Origin: JAVBRU01 sp031547595
GTDB taxonomy: Bacteria > Bacillota > Clostridia > Christensenellales > Aristaeellaceae
Direction of reading: 5' to 3'
Assembly: GCA_031547595.1 (NCBI GenBank)
Contig: JAVBRU010000042.1
Span: forward strand, 1 to 43,707
DNA: 43,707 nt
How positions within the stretch are numbered: the first letter of the stretch is position 1; every line of letters starts with the position of its first letter. The notes beneath the pieces are model-generated. The model ran no database searches, was not told the origin of the DNA, and saw only the letters and a list, made by a program, of their open reading frames with translations. Positions 1-6,901 of this stretch are shown here, one piece after another. Position numbers and translations under genes: made by a program.

Positions 1-405
1 GGCAAGGGCAGCTATAACCAGGATTTGATGTCCCACGCCGTGCTGTTGGAGTTTGGCACCTCCACCAATAACAAGGACGATGTTATCACCTCCACCGCCT
101 ATATGGCCGATGTGCTGTACCGTGCGCTGTATGGCGGCGTCACAGGCGCGGCGGGCAGCAGCGATGTGAACATGAATAACAATAAATCCGGCACCGCCAA
201 TATCAACAACACCACCAACACCAAGGCAGAGAACTCCGCAGGCTGGACGGGCATTGCCTGGGTGATCGGTATCTTTGTAGTCGGCGCACTCGTCTATGCC
301 TTTGCTGCATCCGGCAACGGCAAAACGGCCGTGCACAAGTGGGGCCGCACCTTCCAGGAGATGTTTGGCGGCCTCTTTGGCGGCAAGCATGAGGACAAGG
401 AGTAG
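1..405 (+). CDS. spoIIP: SpoIIP, stage II sporulation protein P (C-terminal end, 5' truncated by window edge)
   Basis: The open frame runs in from base 1 and gives the 134 C-terminal residues. It starts with GKGSYNQDLMSHAVLLEFG, the last conserved block of SpoIIP amidase domains, where bases of the zinc-dependent amidase fold carry a YNQDL..H..LLE.G pattern. SpoIIP is a membrane-anchored cell-wall amidase/endopeptidase of the DMP complex that thins septal peptidoglycan during engulfment. After the amidase end comes an Asn/Thr-rich linker and a hydrophobic segment (about WTGIAWVIGIFVVGALVYAF) followed by a charged tail. SpoIIP is usually anchored at its N-terminus, so a C-terminal membrane segment is unusual; whether an N-terminal one also exists cannot be seen. 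Family call is from motif recognition; the tail architecture is what the sequence shows. Confidence 0.8.
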   Translation, partial: GKGSYNQDLMSHAVLLEFGTSTNNKDDVITSTAYMADVLYRALYGGVTGAAGSSDVNMNNNKSGTANINNTTNTKAENSAGWTGIAWVIGIFVVGALVYAFAASGNGKTAVHKWGRTFQEMFGGLFGGKHEDKE

Positions 406-406
406 T

Positions 407-497
407 GGGGCGAACGGAAGGGTACGCTGGGGCTGCTCGCCCCAGACCCCCGGCAGGGCAATGATTGCCCTGCACCCCCATTTATGTATTCAAGGAT
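407..497 (+). repeat. Stop-codon-proximal hairpin repeat, copy A
   Basis: It begins one base after the spoIIP stop. It carries two hairpins: CTGGGGC/GCCCCAG at 427-445, and GCAGGGCAA/TTGCCCTGC at 453-473 with a TGA loop. It ends in ATTCAAGG. Copies B (8556-8630) and C (1325-1402, minus strand) share the GGG(G)GAACG opening, the hairpin core GGNAATGATTNCC or a variant, and the position directly after a stop codon. It may act as an mRNA 3' end stabiliser or terminator; there is no good U-tract here. Confidence 0.6.
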
Positions 498-541
498 GAC
501 AATTGAGTGAAAGCAATGGCATGGGAATAAACGCCCTGCCA

Positions 542-718
542 TTATTTTTCTTCCGTTTTCTCCACAATGATTTTCCCGTGTTCTGCCTCAAACTTCGCCA
601 CATATTTGCGGATAAGGTATAGAATTTCCGCATTTGCCGATCGTCCATCATATTTAGCTACATAGTGCATCTTATAATGCGTATCAACATCAATACGCAA
701 GGCCAGGTGCTTTTCCAT
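542..718 (-). CDS. Arc-like ribbon-helix-helix DNA-binding protein
   Basis: A 58-residue protein. It opens MEKHLALRIDVDTHYKMHYV, a short beta strand with alternating residues, then continues AKYDGRSANAEILYLIRKYV, the RSxNAEI helix signature of Arc/MetJ-type ribbon-helix-helix repressors, and ends in a charged tail. Such proteins bind DNA as dimers of dimers through the paired beta strands. The start at 718 is chosen because GGGGGA lies about 10 bases upstream; a longer frame exists but its extra N-terminus is not conserved-looking. It is divergent from the SLOG gene at 845, and a perfect 15-bp palindrome lies between them, so autoregulation and control of the neighbour are plausible. Confidence 0.7.
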   Translation of the reverse strand: MEKHLALRIDVDTHYKMHYVAKYDGRSANAEILYLIRKYVAKFEAEHGKIIVEKTEEK

Positions 719-806
719 CAAACCATCATCCCCCAAAATAATCTGCATCACTTTGATCTTTATTACACACAGTATAAAAAGCGCGTGCGCTATGGTGTGC
801 AAAACA

Positions 807-821
807 TACTTAAGTTAAGTA
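807..821. promoter_or_regulatory. 15-bp palindrome, candidate operator
   Basis: TACTTAA-G-TTAAGTA is a perfect palindrome with a single central base, 10 bases upstream of the Shine-Dalgarno of the SLOG gene. It is the natural candidate target for the divergent ribbon-helix-helix protein. Binding is inference. Confidence 0.45.
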
Positions 822-844
822 CACAAAATTTGGAGGATGCTGAA

Positions 845-1183
845 TTGAAGGTAGCTGTGATTGGTTCCAGGGGCTTAACCGTAGACAACCTGCAAGAATT
901 CTTGCCTGCTGATACGGACGAGATTGTCAGCGGCGGTGCGGCGGGCATTGATACCAGCGCCGCCCAGTACGCACGCGAAAAGGGCCTTCGCCTCACAGAG
1001 TTTCTACCGGACTATGCCGCCTATGGCCGCGCAGCACCCATCAAACGCAATGATCAGATCATCGCATATTGCGATAGGGTGGTTGCATTTTGGGATGGCA
1101 GCAGCCGGGGCACGCAATACGTAATCACACAATGCAAAAAGCTCAACAAACCCATCCAAGTGTTTATGCAGACACCGCCGTAA
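845..1183 (+). CDS. SLOG-superfamily (DUF2493-like) nucleotide-binding protein
   Basis: A 112-residue protein starting KVAVIGSRG after the initiator, with the Rossmann-like glycine turn typical of SLOG proteins (DprA/YpsA/LOG relatives). It has the second conserved block IVSGGAAGIDTSAAQYA, where GG.A.GID is the hallmark ligand-binding loop, and NDQIIAYCDRVVAFWDGSSRGT near the end. Start is a TTG codon at 845 with GGAGG at 832-836, 8 bases away; the frame is open further upstream but no ribosome site supports a longer start. SLOG domains bind nucleotides or nucleotide-derived ligands; the ligand here is unknown. It is monocistronic and followed at once by a structured region at 1189-1310. Confidence 0.75.
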   Translation: MKVAVIGSRGLTVDNLQEFLPADTDEIVSGGAAGIDTSAAQYAREKGLRLTEFLPDYAAYGRAAPIKRNDQIIAYCDRVVAFWDGSSRGTQYVITQCKKLNKPIQVFMQTPP

Positions 1184-1188
1184 TGGCT

Positions 1189-1310
1189 GTGTGCGTGCGC
1201 CGTGCGAGTACGGCGGTTTCCCTGCCTGGGCAGGAAACAAAAAACAGGTAGCTGGGCGTGGAATGCTTGCATTCCTAAGGCCAGATACCTGTTTTTTCGT
1301 ACACGCACAC
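1189..1310 (+). other. Four-way-junction inverted-repeat structure between convergent genes
   Basis: Nested exact complementarities define four stems. P1 is GTGTGCGTG (1189-1197) with CACGCACAC (1302-1310). P2 is CGCCGT/ACGGCG (1198-1215). P3 is GTTTCC-TGCC/GGCA-GGAAAC (1216-1238). P4 is a 12-bp stem from A6CAGGTA (1239-1250) to TACCTGT6 (1286-1297), topped by CTGG/CCAG and GGAATG/CATTCC. P1, P2 and P3 abut without unpaired bases. The A6/T6 base of P4 could make it a bidirectional terminator between the SLOG gene and glyA, but the outer stems exceed what a terminator needs. Confidence 0.6.
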
Positions 1311-1324
1311 CATCACTCAAGCAT

Positions 1325-1402
1325 CAAGAATATATACCCAAGTGGCGTCAAGGGGAATGATTCCCCTTGCGGGGACTGAGGCAGAGCCCCAGCGTTCCCC
1401 CT
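1325..1402 (-). repeat. Stop-codon-proximal hairpin repeat, copy C
   Basis: Directly after the glyA stop on the minus strand. It opens GGGGGAACGCTGGGGCT, has the hairpin CAAGGGGAA/TTCCCCTTG at 1349-1369 with a 3-base loop, and is related to copies A and B by order of blocks. It may serve as the glyA transcript end. Confidence 0.55.
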
Positions 1403-1403
1403 C

Positions 1404-2639
1404 TTAATACAGCGGATATTTGTTTGTCAGTTCCAGCACCTGTTGCTTCACAGCGGGCACGGCTTCCTGGCCGTTGTTGATGATCTGCGCAATCCAGCCC
1501 GCGATCAGCTCCATCTCCGGCTCCTTGAAGCCACGGGTGGTGACGGCGGGGGTGCCGATGCGCACACCGCTGGTTTCGGTGGGCTTGCGCTGGTCGCGCG
1601 GCACCATGTTTTTGTTGACGGTGATGTTGGCTTCGCCAAGCCATGTTTCCAGCTGCTTGCCGGTCACGTTGGTATCACACAGGTCAAGCAGCAGCAGGTG
1701 ATTATCCGTGCCGCCGGACACAATGCGCACGCCGTTTTGCTGGAGCGCGTTTTCCAGCGCCTTGGCGTTTTTGATAACCTGCTGCTGATAGGTGATAAAA
1801 TCAGGCTGCAGCGCTTCGTGGAAGCACACGGCCTTGGCGGCGATGACGTGCATCAGCGGGCCGCCCTGGATGCCGGGGAAAATGGCCTTGTCGATGGCCT
1901 TGGCGTATTGCTCCTTGCACAGGATGAGGCCGCCGCGTGGCCCGCGCAGCGTCTTGTGCGTGGTGCTGGTCACGATATCGGCATAAGGGATGGGCGAAGG
2001 ATGGCACCCGGCGGCGATCAAGCCGGCGATATGTGCCATGTCCACCATCAGGTAGGCACCCACATCATCCGCAATGCGGCGGAACGCGGCAAAATCCAGC
2101 GTGCGCGCATAAGCGGACGCACCAGCCACGATCATCTTGGGCTTGCAGGCGCGCGCTTTTTCCAAAAGCGCGTCATAATCGATCTGCTCTGTCACAGGGT
2201 CGATGCCATAAGTTTCGAAATGAAAGTAGCGGCCGGAGATATTGACGGGGCTGCCGTGGGTGAGGTGGCCGCCGTTGTTGAGGCTCATGCCCAGCACCGT
2301 GTCGCCATATTCCAGCAACGCGTAGTATGCTGCCATGTTGGCCTGGGAGCCGCTGTGGGGCTGCACGTTGGCATGCTCCGCTCCAAACAGCTTCTTCACG
2401 CGGTCGCGCGCGATATCCTCTGCCACGTCCACGCAGGCGCAACCACCGTAGTAGCGTCTGCCCGGATAACCCTCGGCATATTTGTTGGTCAGCGGGCTGC
2501 CCATGGCCGCCATCACAGCGGGGCTGACAAAGTTCTCAGACGCGATCAACTCGATATGCGCCTGTTGACGGTCGCACTCTTGGCCAATGGCCGCTGCGAT
2601 TTCAGGGTCGGTATTCAGCGCGGAAGGTAGCTGCCACAT
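1404..2639 (-). CDS. glyA: Serine hydroxymethyltransferase
   Basis: The 411-aa protein is full family length. It interconverts serine and glycine with transfer of the C1 unit to tetrahydrofolate, in the cytosol, using pyridoxal phosphate. The sequence shows the N-terminal HIELIASENFVSPAV block, the NKYAEGYPGRRYYGG substrate loop, HSGSQAN, the PLP-site Asp in LMVDMAHIAGL, and the Schiff-base lysine K229 in TSTTHKTLRGPRGG. Start ATG 2639 has AAGGAGG at 2650-2656. It lies about 30 bases downstream of the SRP RNA and may be co-transcribed with it or have a promoter inside that gap; none is obvious. Identification is secure. Confidence 0.98.
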   Translation of the reverse strand: MWQLPSALNTDPEIAAAIGQECDRQQAHIELIASENFVSPAVMAAMGSPLTNKYAEGYPGRRYYGGCACVDVAEDIARDRVKKLFGAEHANVQPHSGSQANMAAYYALLEYGDTVLGMSLNNGGHLTHGSPVNISGRYFHFETYGIDPVTEQIDYDALLEKARACKPKMIVAGASAYARTLDFAAFRRIADDVGAYLMVDMAHIAGLIAAGCHPSPIPYADIVTSTTHKTLRGPRGGLILCKEQYAKAIDKAIFPGIQGGPLMHVIAAKAVCFHEALQPDFITYQQQVIKNAKALENALQQNGVRIVSGGTDNHLLLLDLCDTNVTGKQLETWLGEANITVNKNMVPRDQRKPTETSGVRIGTPAVTTRGFKEPEMELIAGWIAQIINNGQEAVPAVKQQVLELTNKYPLY

Positions 2640-2671
2640 AGTCCCCAGACCTCCTTGGTATCAATAGAAAT

Positions 2672-2795
2672 ACCGTATGTGACTGGTAGGTTGGCCGCAG
2701 CACACGTCCAAAATGCTTACTGCTGCTTCCTTCCGGACCTGACAGGGTTCACACCGTAACATCGCACGGGACCCGCCAGCCACATAGCGGCACCA
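2672..2795 (-). ncRNA. ffs: Signal recognition particle RNA (small bacterial type)
   Basis: The minus strand carries the SRP RNA apical signature GTCAGGTCCGGAAGGAAGCA, containing the GGAA tetraloop and the asymmetric internal loop bound by Ffh. The ends pair: CCGTATGTGACTGG (2673-2686, plus strand) against CCAGCCACATAGCGG (2776-2790), closing a long hairpin of roughly 120 nt without an Alu domain. The RNA guides membrane-protein ribosomes to FtsY/SecYEG. A strong sigma-A promoter sits just upstream. Exact ends are estimated from the stem. Confidence 0.95.
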
Positions 2796-2797
2796 GT

Positions 2798-2826
2798 ATT
2801 CTACCCCAAATCCGCTCAAAACGCAA
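2798..2826 (-). promoter_or_regulatory. Sigma-A promoter of the SRP RNA gene
   Basis: On the minus strand TTGCGT (2821-2826) and TAGAAT (2798-2803) are separated by exactly 17 bases. Transcription would begin about 7 bases downstream at the base of the SRP RNA stem. Confidence 0.8.
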
Positions 2827-2881
2827 GTAAAAAACATTACAAATGCATGAAACCTTTTGCAGGGATTGCGAATCTAATAAT

Positions 2882-2907
2882 CGAAAGGATATAGCTGTAT
2901 CTTTTCG
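2882..2907. promoter_or_regulatory. 26-bp near-perfect dyad upstream of the ECF sigma gene
   Basis: The left half CGAAAGGATATAG and right half CTGTATCTTTTCG are reverse complements apart from two mismatched pairs, centred on AGCT. It ends 30 bases before the sigma gene start. It is a candidate operator, or the promoter region recognised by the autoregulated sigma factor. Confidence 0.4.
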
Positions 2908-2937
2908 CGTGTTGAGGGGATGAGGGCGACGCGTACA

Positions 2938-3417
2938 ATGGATGAAGTGACATTTGCGGAAAAAGTGACGGCGCTGGAGCGCTCGCTTTATTGTGTGGCC
3001 ATGGGCTACCTGGGCAACCAGCACGACTGCGCCGATGCGGTGCAGGAGGCCATCATCAAGGCCTGGCAATCGCTGGACAAGCTGCGTCAGGCGGATTATT
3101 TCAAAACCTGGATCACAAGGATTGTGATCAACGAATGCCTGACCATGCTGCGCAAAAAAAAGCGCGTGGTGCTGACGGAGAGCTTCCCCGATCTGCCCAC
3201 GCCGCCGCCCGACGCGGACGCCGGGCTGTTTGATGCCCTCTTTGAGATGGACGTCAAATACCGCATCGTCATTATCCTCCACTACCGGGACGGGTATACC
3301 CTGGAGGAAATGTCGAAAACCTTGGGTGTACCCGTCAGCACGGTCAAGACCAGGATGTTCCGCGCACGCAAGCAATTGCAGGTGATTTTGAAGGATGAGG
3401 AGGTGTGCTTTACATGA
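2938..3417 (+). CDS. ECF-type RNA polymerase sigma factor (sigma-70 family)
   Basis: A 159-aa protein with region 2 (about residues 10-75, including DCADAVQEAIIKAWQSLDKL and FKTWITRIVINEC) and region 4 (about 105-150, DGYTLEEMSKTLGVPVSTVK helix-turn-helix, then TRMFRARKQL). Region 3 is absent, as in ECF factors. It directs RNA polymerase to a small regulon in response to an envelope signal. Start 2938 is preferred because GAGGG lies 11 bases upstream; an alternative ATG at 2920 has its purine-rich site directly abutting. The stop overlaps the next gene's ATG by ATGA, so sigma and anti-sigma are translationally coupled. Subgroup and signal cannot be told. Confidence 0.9.
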   Translation: MDEVTFAEKVTALERSLYCVAMGYLGNQHDCADAVQEAIIKAWQSLDKLRQADYFKTWITRIVINECLTMLRKKKRVVLTESFPDLPTPPPDADAGLFDALFEMDVKYRIVIILHYRDGYTLEEMSKTLGVPVSTVKTRMFRARKQLQVILKDEEVCFT

Positions 3418-4565
3418 GGGAGTTCAATGTGGACAAGGCATTGGGCCAAACGCCCATGGAATTCCGCGTGCGGCTGCAAAACACGCTGCACAGCGCAAAA
3501 ACGCAAAAAAAGAGGCGCACCTTCCGCCCGCGCGGGGCTGCCATGGCAGGCTTTGTGGCGCTGCAGCTGGCCGTTGTGCTGCTGGTGCTGGTGCAGTTTA
3601 CCGATCTGGAGGATGGCCTGTTCAAGCGCCTGGGCTTGTATCACGATAATCTTCAGCCTCCGCCGCAGCACATGACCACCGGGCCGGAGGGGACTGTGGG
3701 CGGCGAGGGCACTGCGCCTATCAATGAAGTAAAGGAAAGCATCGTGCGGGTGCAAATGCTGCGCTCCGAATATATAGCTGGCGACTATTCCGCGTTGGAG
3801 TTTTACGCCGTGCCCATCAATGACATCTATGAAATACACGCGGCAAAGGAGCTATATACACGTTCGGACAACAATGCAGCAGCCGATGATTTTGAACATA
3901 TACTGGATACCGACAAGGGGAAAGGCGACCCGCAAGACGTAATGTATGATGGCACCCGCACGCTCTTGCTGTTTGACTGCTCTCACTTTACGGTGGGTAC
4001 GCCGGAAGGGCCGGAGTTGCCTTCAAACAACCTGTACACATCTTCGGCGACGGAAGAGGGTTGCCCGGTGAATGCCTACCTGAGCCTGAAGTTCACAGGC
4101 ACCGATGCTCTAAGCGCCCAGTATCAGAAAGATCTAACAGACCTGGCGAACAAGTTTGACTGGAGCTTGGAAAGCGTATACAAACACCTCGACAGCTATG
4201 GTGACCAAACCACCGGCTGGATGGAGGAGTCCCAGGCGTTTATTGATCTGGACGTCCAATACAAAGCGAGCTATGAACGCGCCAAGGCAATGGAAGAAGC
4301 CCTTGCGCTGTATACCGATGAAAATGGCATGCTGACACTGGTGATGCACTACTACGTGACCCGCTATGACGCCGCTGAGAGAAATGTCTTTGTCAACCAA
4401 CAGTCTGGCACTGTAAGCTTCGCTATATCAACGGACAGTTACCATGATTATCAGATCCAGCCCACCCAAACGCCCCAAGGCTGGTCCTTCACCCCTACTC
4501 CGGAGCCCGCACTGCAGACCTTGAACTCGACGGTGGAGCTGACAGACAGCACGGGAAGTAGATAA
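3414..4565 (+). CDS. Putative membrane-bound anti-sigma factor
   Basis: A 383-aa protein with a cytoplasmic N-terminus of about 45 residues rich in Arg/Lys (KTQKKRRTFRPRG), one transmembrane segment (about GFVALQLAVVLLVLVQF, residues 46-62) and a roughly 310-residue extracytoplasmic domain. This is the usual layout of an anti-sigma factor paired with an ECF sigma. The outside domain is acidic, has two cysteine-containing stretches and ends in a Thr/Pro-rich tail; I do not recognise a named domain in it. Start ATG 3414 has AGGAGG 10 bases upstream and overlaps the sigma stop; a GTG at 3405 is too close to that site. Role is inferred from position and topology. Confidence 0.6.
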   Translation: MREFNVDKALGQTPMEFRVRLQNTLHSAKTQKKRRTFRPRGAAMAGFVALQLAVVLLVLVQFTDLEDGLFKRLGLYHDNLQPPPQHMTTGPEGTVGGEGTAPINEVKESIVRVQMLRSEYIAGDYSALEFYAVPINDIYEIHAAKELYTRSDNNAAADDFEHILDTDKGKGDPQDVMYDGTRTLLLFDCSHFTVGTPEGPELPSNNLYTSSATEEGCPVNAYLSLKFTGTDALSAQYQKDLTDLANKFDWSLESVYKHLDSYGDQTTGWMEESQAFIDLDVQYKASYERAKAMEEALALYTDENGMLTLVMHYYVTRYDAAERNVFVNQQSGTVSFAISTDSYHDYQIQPTQTPQGWSFTPTPEPALQTLNSTVELTDSTGSR

Positions 4566-4587
4566 CGATTGGCCGTGTACACGCAAG

Positions 4588-4628
4588 AGGCGGCCGCTTT
4601 CCCTTCGTCAGGGGGTGGCTGCCTTTTT
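4588..4628 (+). terminator. Intrinsic terminator of the sigma/anti-sigma operon
   Basis: AGGCGGCC-type arm at 4588 pairs imperfectly with GGTGGCTGCCT ending at 4624, followed by a T5 run. Confidence 0.6.
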
Positions 4629-4660
4629 GATTACCTCTCATTCCCTTTTCACCTGCCATC

Positions 4661-4703
4661 TTGTAATATCTCACCAGTTGTGATACAATATATCCAACTG
4701 GTG
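4661..4703 (+). promoter_or_regulatory. Sigma-A promoter with overlapping 9-bp inverted repeat (operator candidate)
   Basis: TTGTAA (4661-4666) and TACAAT (4684-4689) are 17 bases apart. CACCAGTTG (4672-4680) and CAACTGGTG (4695-4703) form a perfect inverted repeat that brackets the -10 box and the expected start site. A repressor bound here would block the ABC importer operon. Confidence 0.65.
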
Positions 4704-4742
4704 TAGGACGCCGGTAAAAAAGAATACGGAGGTCTCTCACGC

Positions 4743-5741
4743 ATGAAGAAACTGTTAGCTCTGGTATTGGCTATGATGCTGTTGCTTGGTGCAACCGCAG
4801 CCCTGGCGGAAGGCACGCTGGTCATTTGCTCCCCCAACAGCGACGGCCTTTTGTCCATTATTCCTCTGTTTGAAGCAAAGACCGGCATCAAAGTCACCGT
4901 GGAATCCCTGGGCACCGGCGACTGCATGAAGCGTATCCGCAGCGAAATCGAAAACCCCACCTTTGACCTCATGTATGGCGGCTCTCTGGCGCTGTATGTG
5001 GCCAATGCCGATCTGTTCCAGGATTATGTGTCCCCCGAAGATGAATACCTGATGGACGCATATAAGAACACCCTGGGCTATTGCACCAACTATACCATCG
5101 ATGGCAGCGTGCTGCTGGTCAACAAAAAGCTGCTGGCCGAGCTTGGCATCGAAATCAACGGCTATGCCGATCTTCTGCAGCCCGCGCTGGCCGGCAAGAT
5201 CGTATCTGCCGATCCCTCCTCCTCCTCCAGCGCCTTCTGCCAGCTGACAAACTGGCTGCTCGCCATGGGCGGTTATGAAGAAGACGCGGCATGGGAATAC
5301 ACCCGCAGCCTGTTCATCGGCCAGAAGGTCGCTATCACCAGCGGCTCCAGCGCGGTTTATAAAGGCGTGTACAACGGCGAATACGTCGTAGGCCTCACCT
5401 ATGAAGATCCCTGCGTCACGCTGATCAAAGACGGCGCCGACAACATCGAAATCGTTTACCCCGCGGAAGGCACTGTGTTCCTGCCCGCGCAGATCGGCAT
5501 TGTGAAGAACACCAAGAACGCCGAGAACGCCCAGGCGTTCATCGATTTCATGCTCTCCGAAGAAGCGCAGGTATTCCTGGCTGAGAACACCACCAGCCGC
5601 AACGTCCGCCCCGTCGTCTACGAAAACGAAGTGATGACCGCACTGGACGATATCTACCTCATCTTCGAAGACAGCGCATATGTGATTGAGCACACCGCCG
5701 AGCTGAAAGAGAAAATGCTGGACATCATTCAGGATATGTAA
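4743..5741 (+). CDS. ABC importer substrate-binding protein (AfuA/FbpA-type)
   Basis: A 332-aa exported protein with signal peptide MKKLLALVLAMMLLLGATAA-LA, then a periplasmic-binding-protein fold beginning TLVICSPNSDGLLSIIPLF. The blocks EAKTGIKVTVESLGTGD, NPTFDLMYGGS, SADPSSSSSAF and FLPAQIGIVKNTKNAENA are those of the Fe(III)/phosphonate/hexose-phosphate binding family. There is no lipobox cysteine; cleavage after ALA by signal peptidase I is predicted, which is odd for a monoderm because nothing would tether it. RBS GGAGG is 10 bases upstream. It is first in an operon with ATPase and fused permease. Ligand could be ferric iron, phosphonate or sugar phosphate; the sequence alone does not decide. 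Confidence 0.8.
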   Translation: MKKLLALVLAMMLLLGATAALAEGTLVICSPNSDGLLSIIPLFEAKTGIKVTVESLGTGDCMKRIRSEIENPTFDLMYGGSLALYVANADLFQDYVSPEDEYLMDAYKNTLGYCTNYTIDGSVLLVNKKLLAELGIEINGYADLLQPALAGKIVSADPSSSSSAFCQLTNWLLAMGGYEEDAAWEYTRSLFIGQKVAITSGSSAVYKGVYNGEYVVGLTYEDPCVTLIKDGADNIEIVYPAEGTVFLPAQIGIVKNTKNAENAQAFIDFMLSEEAQVFLAENTTSRNVRPVVYENEVMTALDDIYLIFEDSAYVIEHTAELKEKMLDIIQDM

Positions 5742-5752
5742 CTTACGAAATA

Positions 5753-5781
5753 GGTGCGGCGGGGCATTGCCCCGCCGCACC
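5753..5781 (+). other. Intercistronic 13-bp hairpin
   Basis: GGTGCGGCGGGGC and GCCCCGCCGCACC form a perfect stem around ATT, between the binding-protein and ATPase genes and without a U-tract. Such GC hairpins commonly stabilise the upstream mRNA so that binding protein exceeds transporter. Confidence 0.7.
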
Positions 5782-5806
5782 TTCAAGCGAAAGGACTTGA
5801 AACACC

Positions 5807-6901
5807 ATGAGCGTAGCCATTCATTTTCGGGATATTTGCAAAAAGTATGGGGAGAACGTCATTATTCCCAATCTATCGCTGGATGTGCGCGAGGGTGAGT
5901 TCTTTACGTTGCTGGGTCCCTCCGGCTGCGGCAAAACCACGCTGCTGCGCATGGTGGCAGGCTTCAACAGCATTGAGGGCGGCACCATCGCCTTTAACGA
6001 TACCGTGATCAACAACGCAGCCCCCAGCAAGCGCAATATTGGCATGGTGTTTCAAAACTACGCCGTGTTTCCGCACATGACGGTGCGGGAAAACGTGGCC
6101 TTTGGCCTCACCAACCGCCCCGTATCCAAGGCGGACATCAAAAAGCGCGTGGACACCATTTTGGAGACCGTGCGCATCACACAGTATGCCGACAGATTGC
6201 CCGAGCGCCTGTCCGGCGGGCAGCAGCAGCGCGTGGCACTGGCGCGCGCCATTGTGATCGAGCCGGATGTGCTTTTGATGGATGAACCGCTAAGCAACCT
6301 AGATGCCAAGCTGCGCATCGAAATGCGCAATGCCATCAAGCAAATCCAGAATCACATTGGCATCACCACCATTTACGTGACGCACGACCAGGAAGAAGCC
6401 ATGGCCGTGTCAGACCGTATTGCGGTAATGAACGAGGGCGTGATTCAGCACGTCTCCACGCCCAAGAGCATTTATCAGCGCCCCGCTAACCTGTTTGTGG
6501 CCAACTTTATCGGCCGCAGCAATGTGCTCAGCGCCAAGGCGCAAAACAGCGCGCTGGTGTTTGGCAACGGCTACAGCATTGCCTATGAAGGCCTGGAAAA
6601 AGGCACGCCCGACCAGCAGGTGCAGGTCGCCGTGCGGCCGGAAGAATTTGAAATCAACCCGAAGGGCACGCCCGGCATTACCGCCACCATTCAAAGCAGC
6701 GTGTTCCTGGGCCTTAATACCACCTATTTCTTAGAGCTTTTCAATGGTGAAACCGTGGAAGTGGTGGAGGAATCCTCTATCTCCAATATCATCGAAAACG
6801 GCACCGAAGTCAGCCTCTCCCTCAAGCTGGATAAGATCAACGTATTCTCCAAAGATGGCGACCGCAACCTCACGAAGGGAGTGGTGAACGATGCGCTCTA
6901 A
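5807..6901 (+). CDS. ABC importer ATP-binding protein with TOBE domain (AfuC/FbpC-type)
   Basis: A 364-aa ATPase that powers the importer at the inner face of the membrane. It has Walker A GPSGCGKT (37-44), Q-loop VFQNYAVFPHMT, ABC signature LSGGQQQR (135-142), Walker B VLLMDE (155-160), D-loop SNLD and the switch histidine in THDQEEA. The part from about residue 240, with VAVRPEEFEI, is a TOBE regulatory domain as in PotA/FbpC/MalK relatives. RBS AAAGGA precedes ATG 5807. Its last 11 bases overlap the permease gene, so the two are translated together. Confidence 0.93.
   Translation: MSVAIHFRDICKKYGENVIIPNLSLDVREGEFFTLLGPSGCGKTTLLRMVAGFNSIEGGTIAFNDTVINNAAPSKRNIGMVFQNYAVFPHMTVRENVAFGLTNRPVSKADIKKRVDTILETVRITQYADRLPERLSGGQQQRVALARAIVIEPDVLLMDEPLSNLDAKLRIEMRNAIKQIQNHIGITTIYVTHDQEEAMAVSDRIAVMNEGVIQHVSTPKSIYQRPANLFVANFIGRSNVLSAKAQNSALVFGNGYSIAYEGLEKGTPDQQVQVAVRPEEFEINPKGTPGITATIQSSVFLGLNTTYFLELFNGETVEVVEESSISNIIENGTEVSLSLKLDKINVFSKDGDRNLTKGVVNDAL

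Noticed and set aside
753..775. TTGATC and TATAAA as a promoter for the SLOG gene
   Set aside because: Spacing is only 14 bases, too short for a sigma-A promoter.
1443..2630. 395-codon plus-strand open frame opposite glyA
   Set aside because: Antisense shadow of a high-GC conserved gene; no ribosome site and no protein-like motifs.
2641..2830. Possible glycine or folate riboswitch upstream of glyA
   Set aside because: The conserved sequence and pairing are those of SRP RNA with its own promoter.
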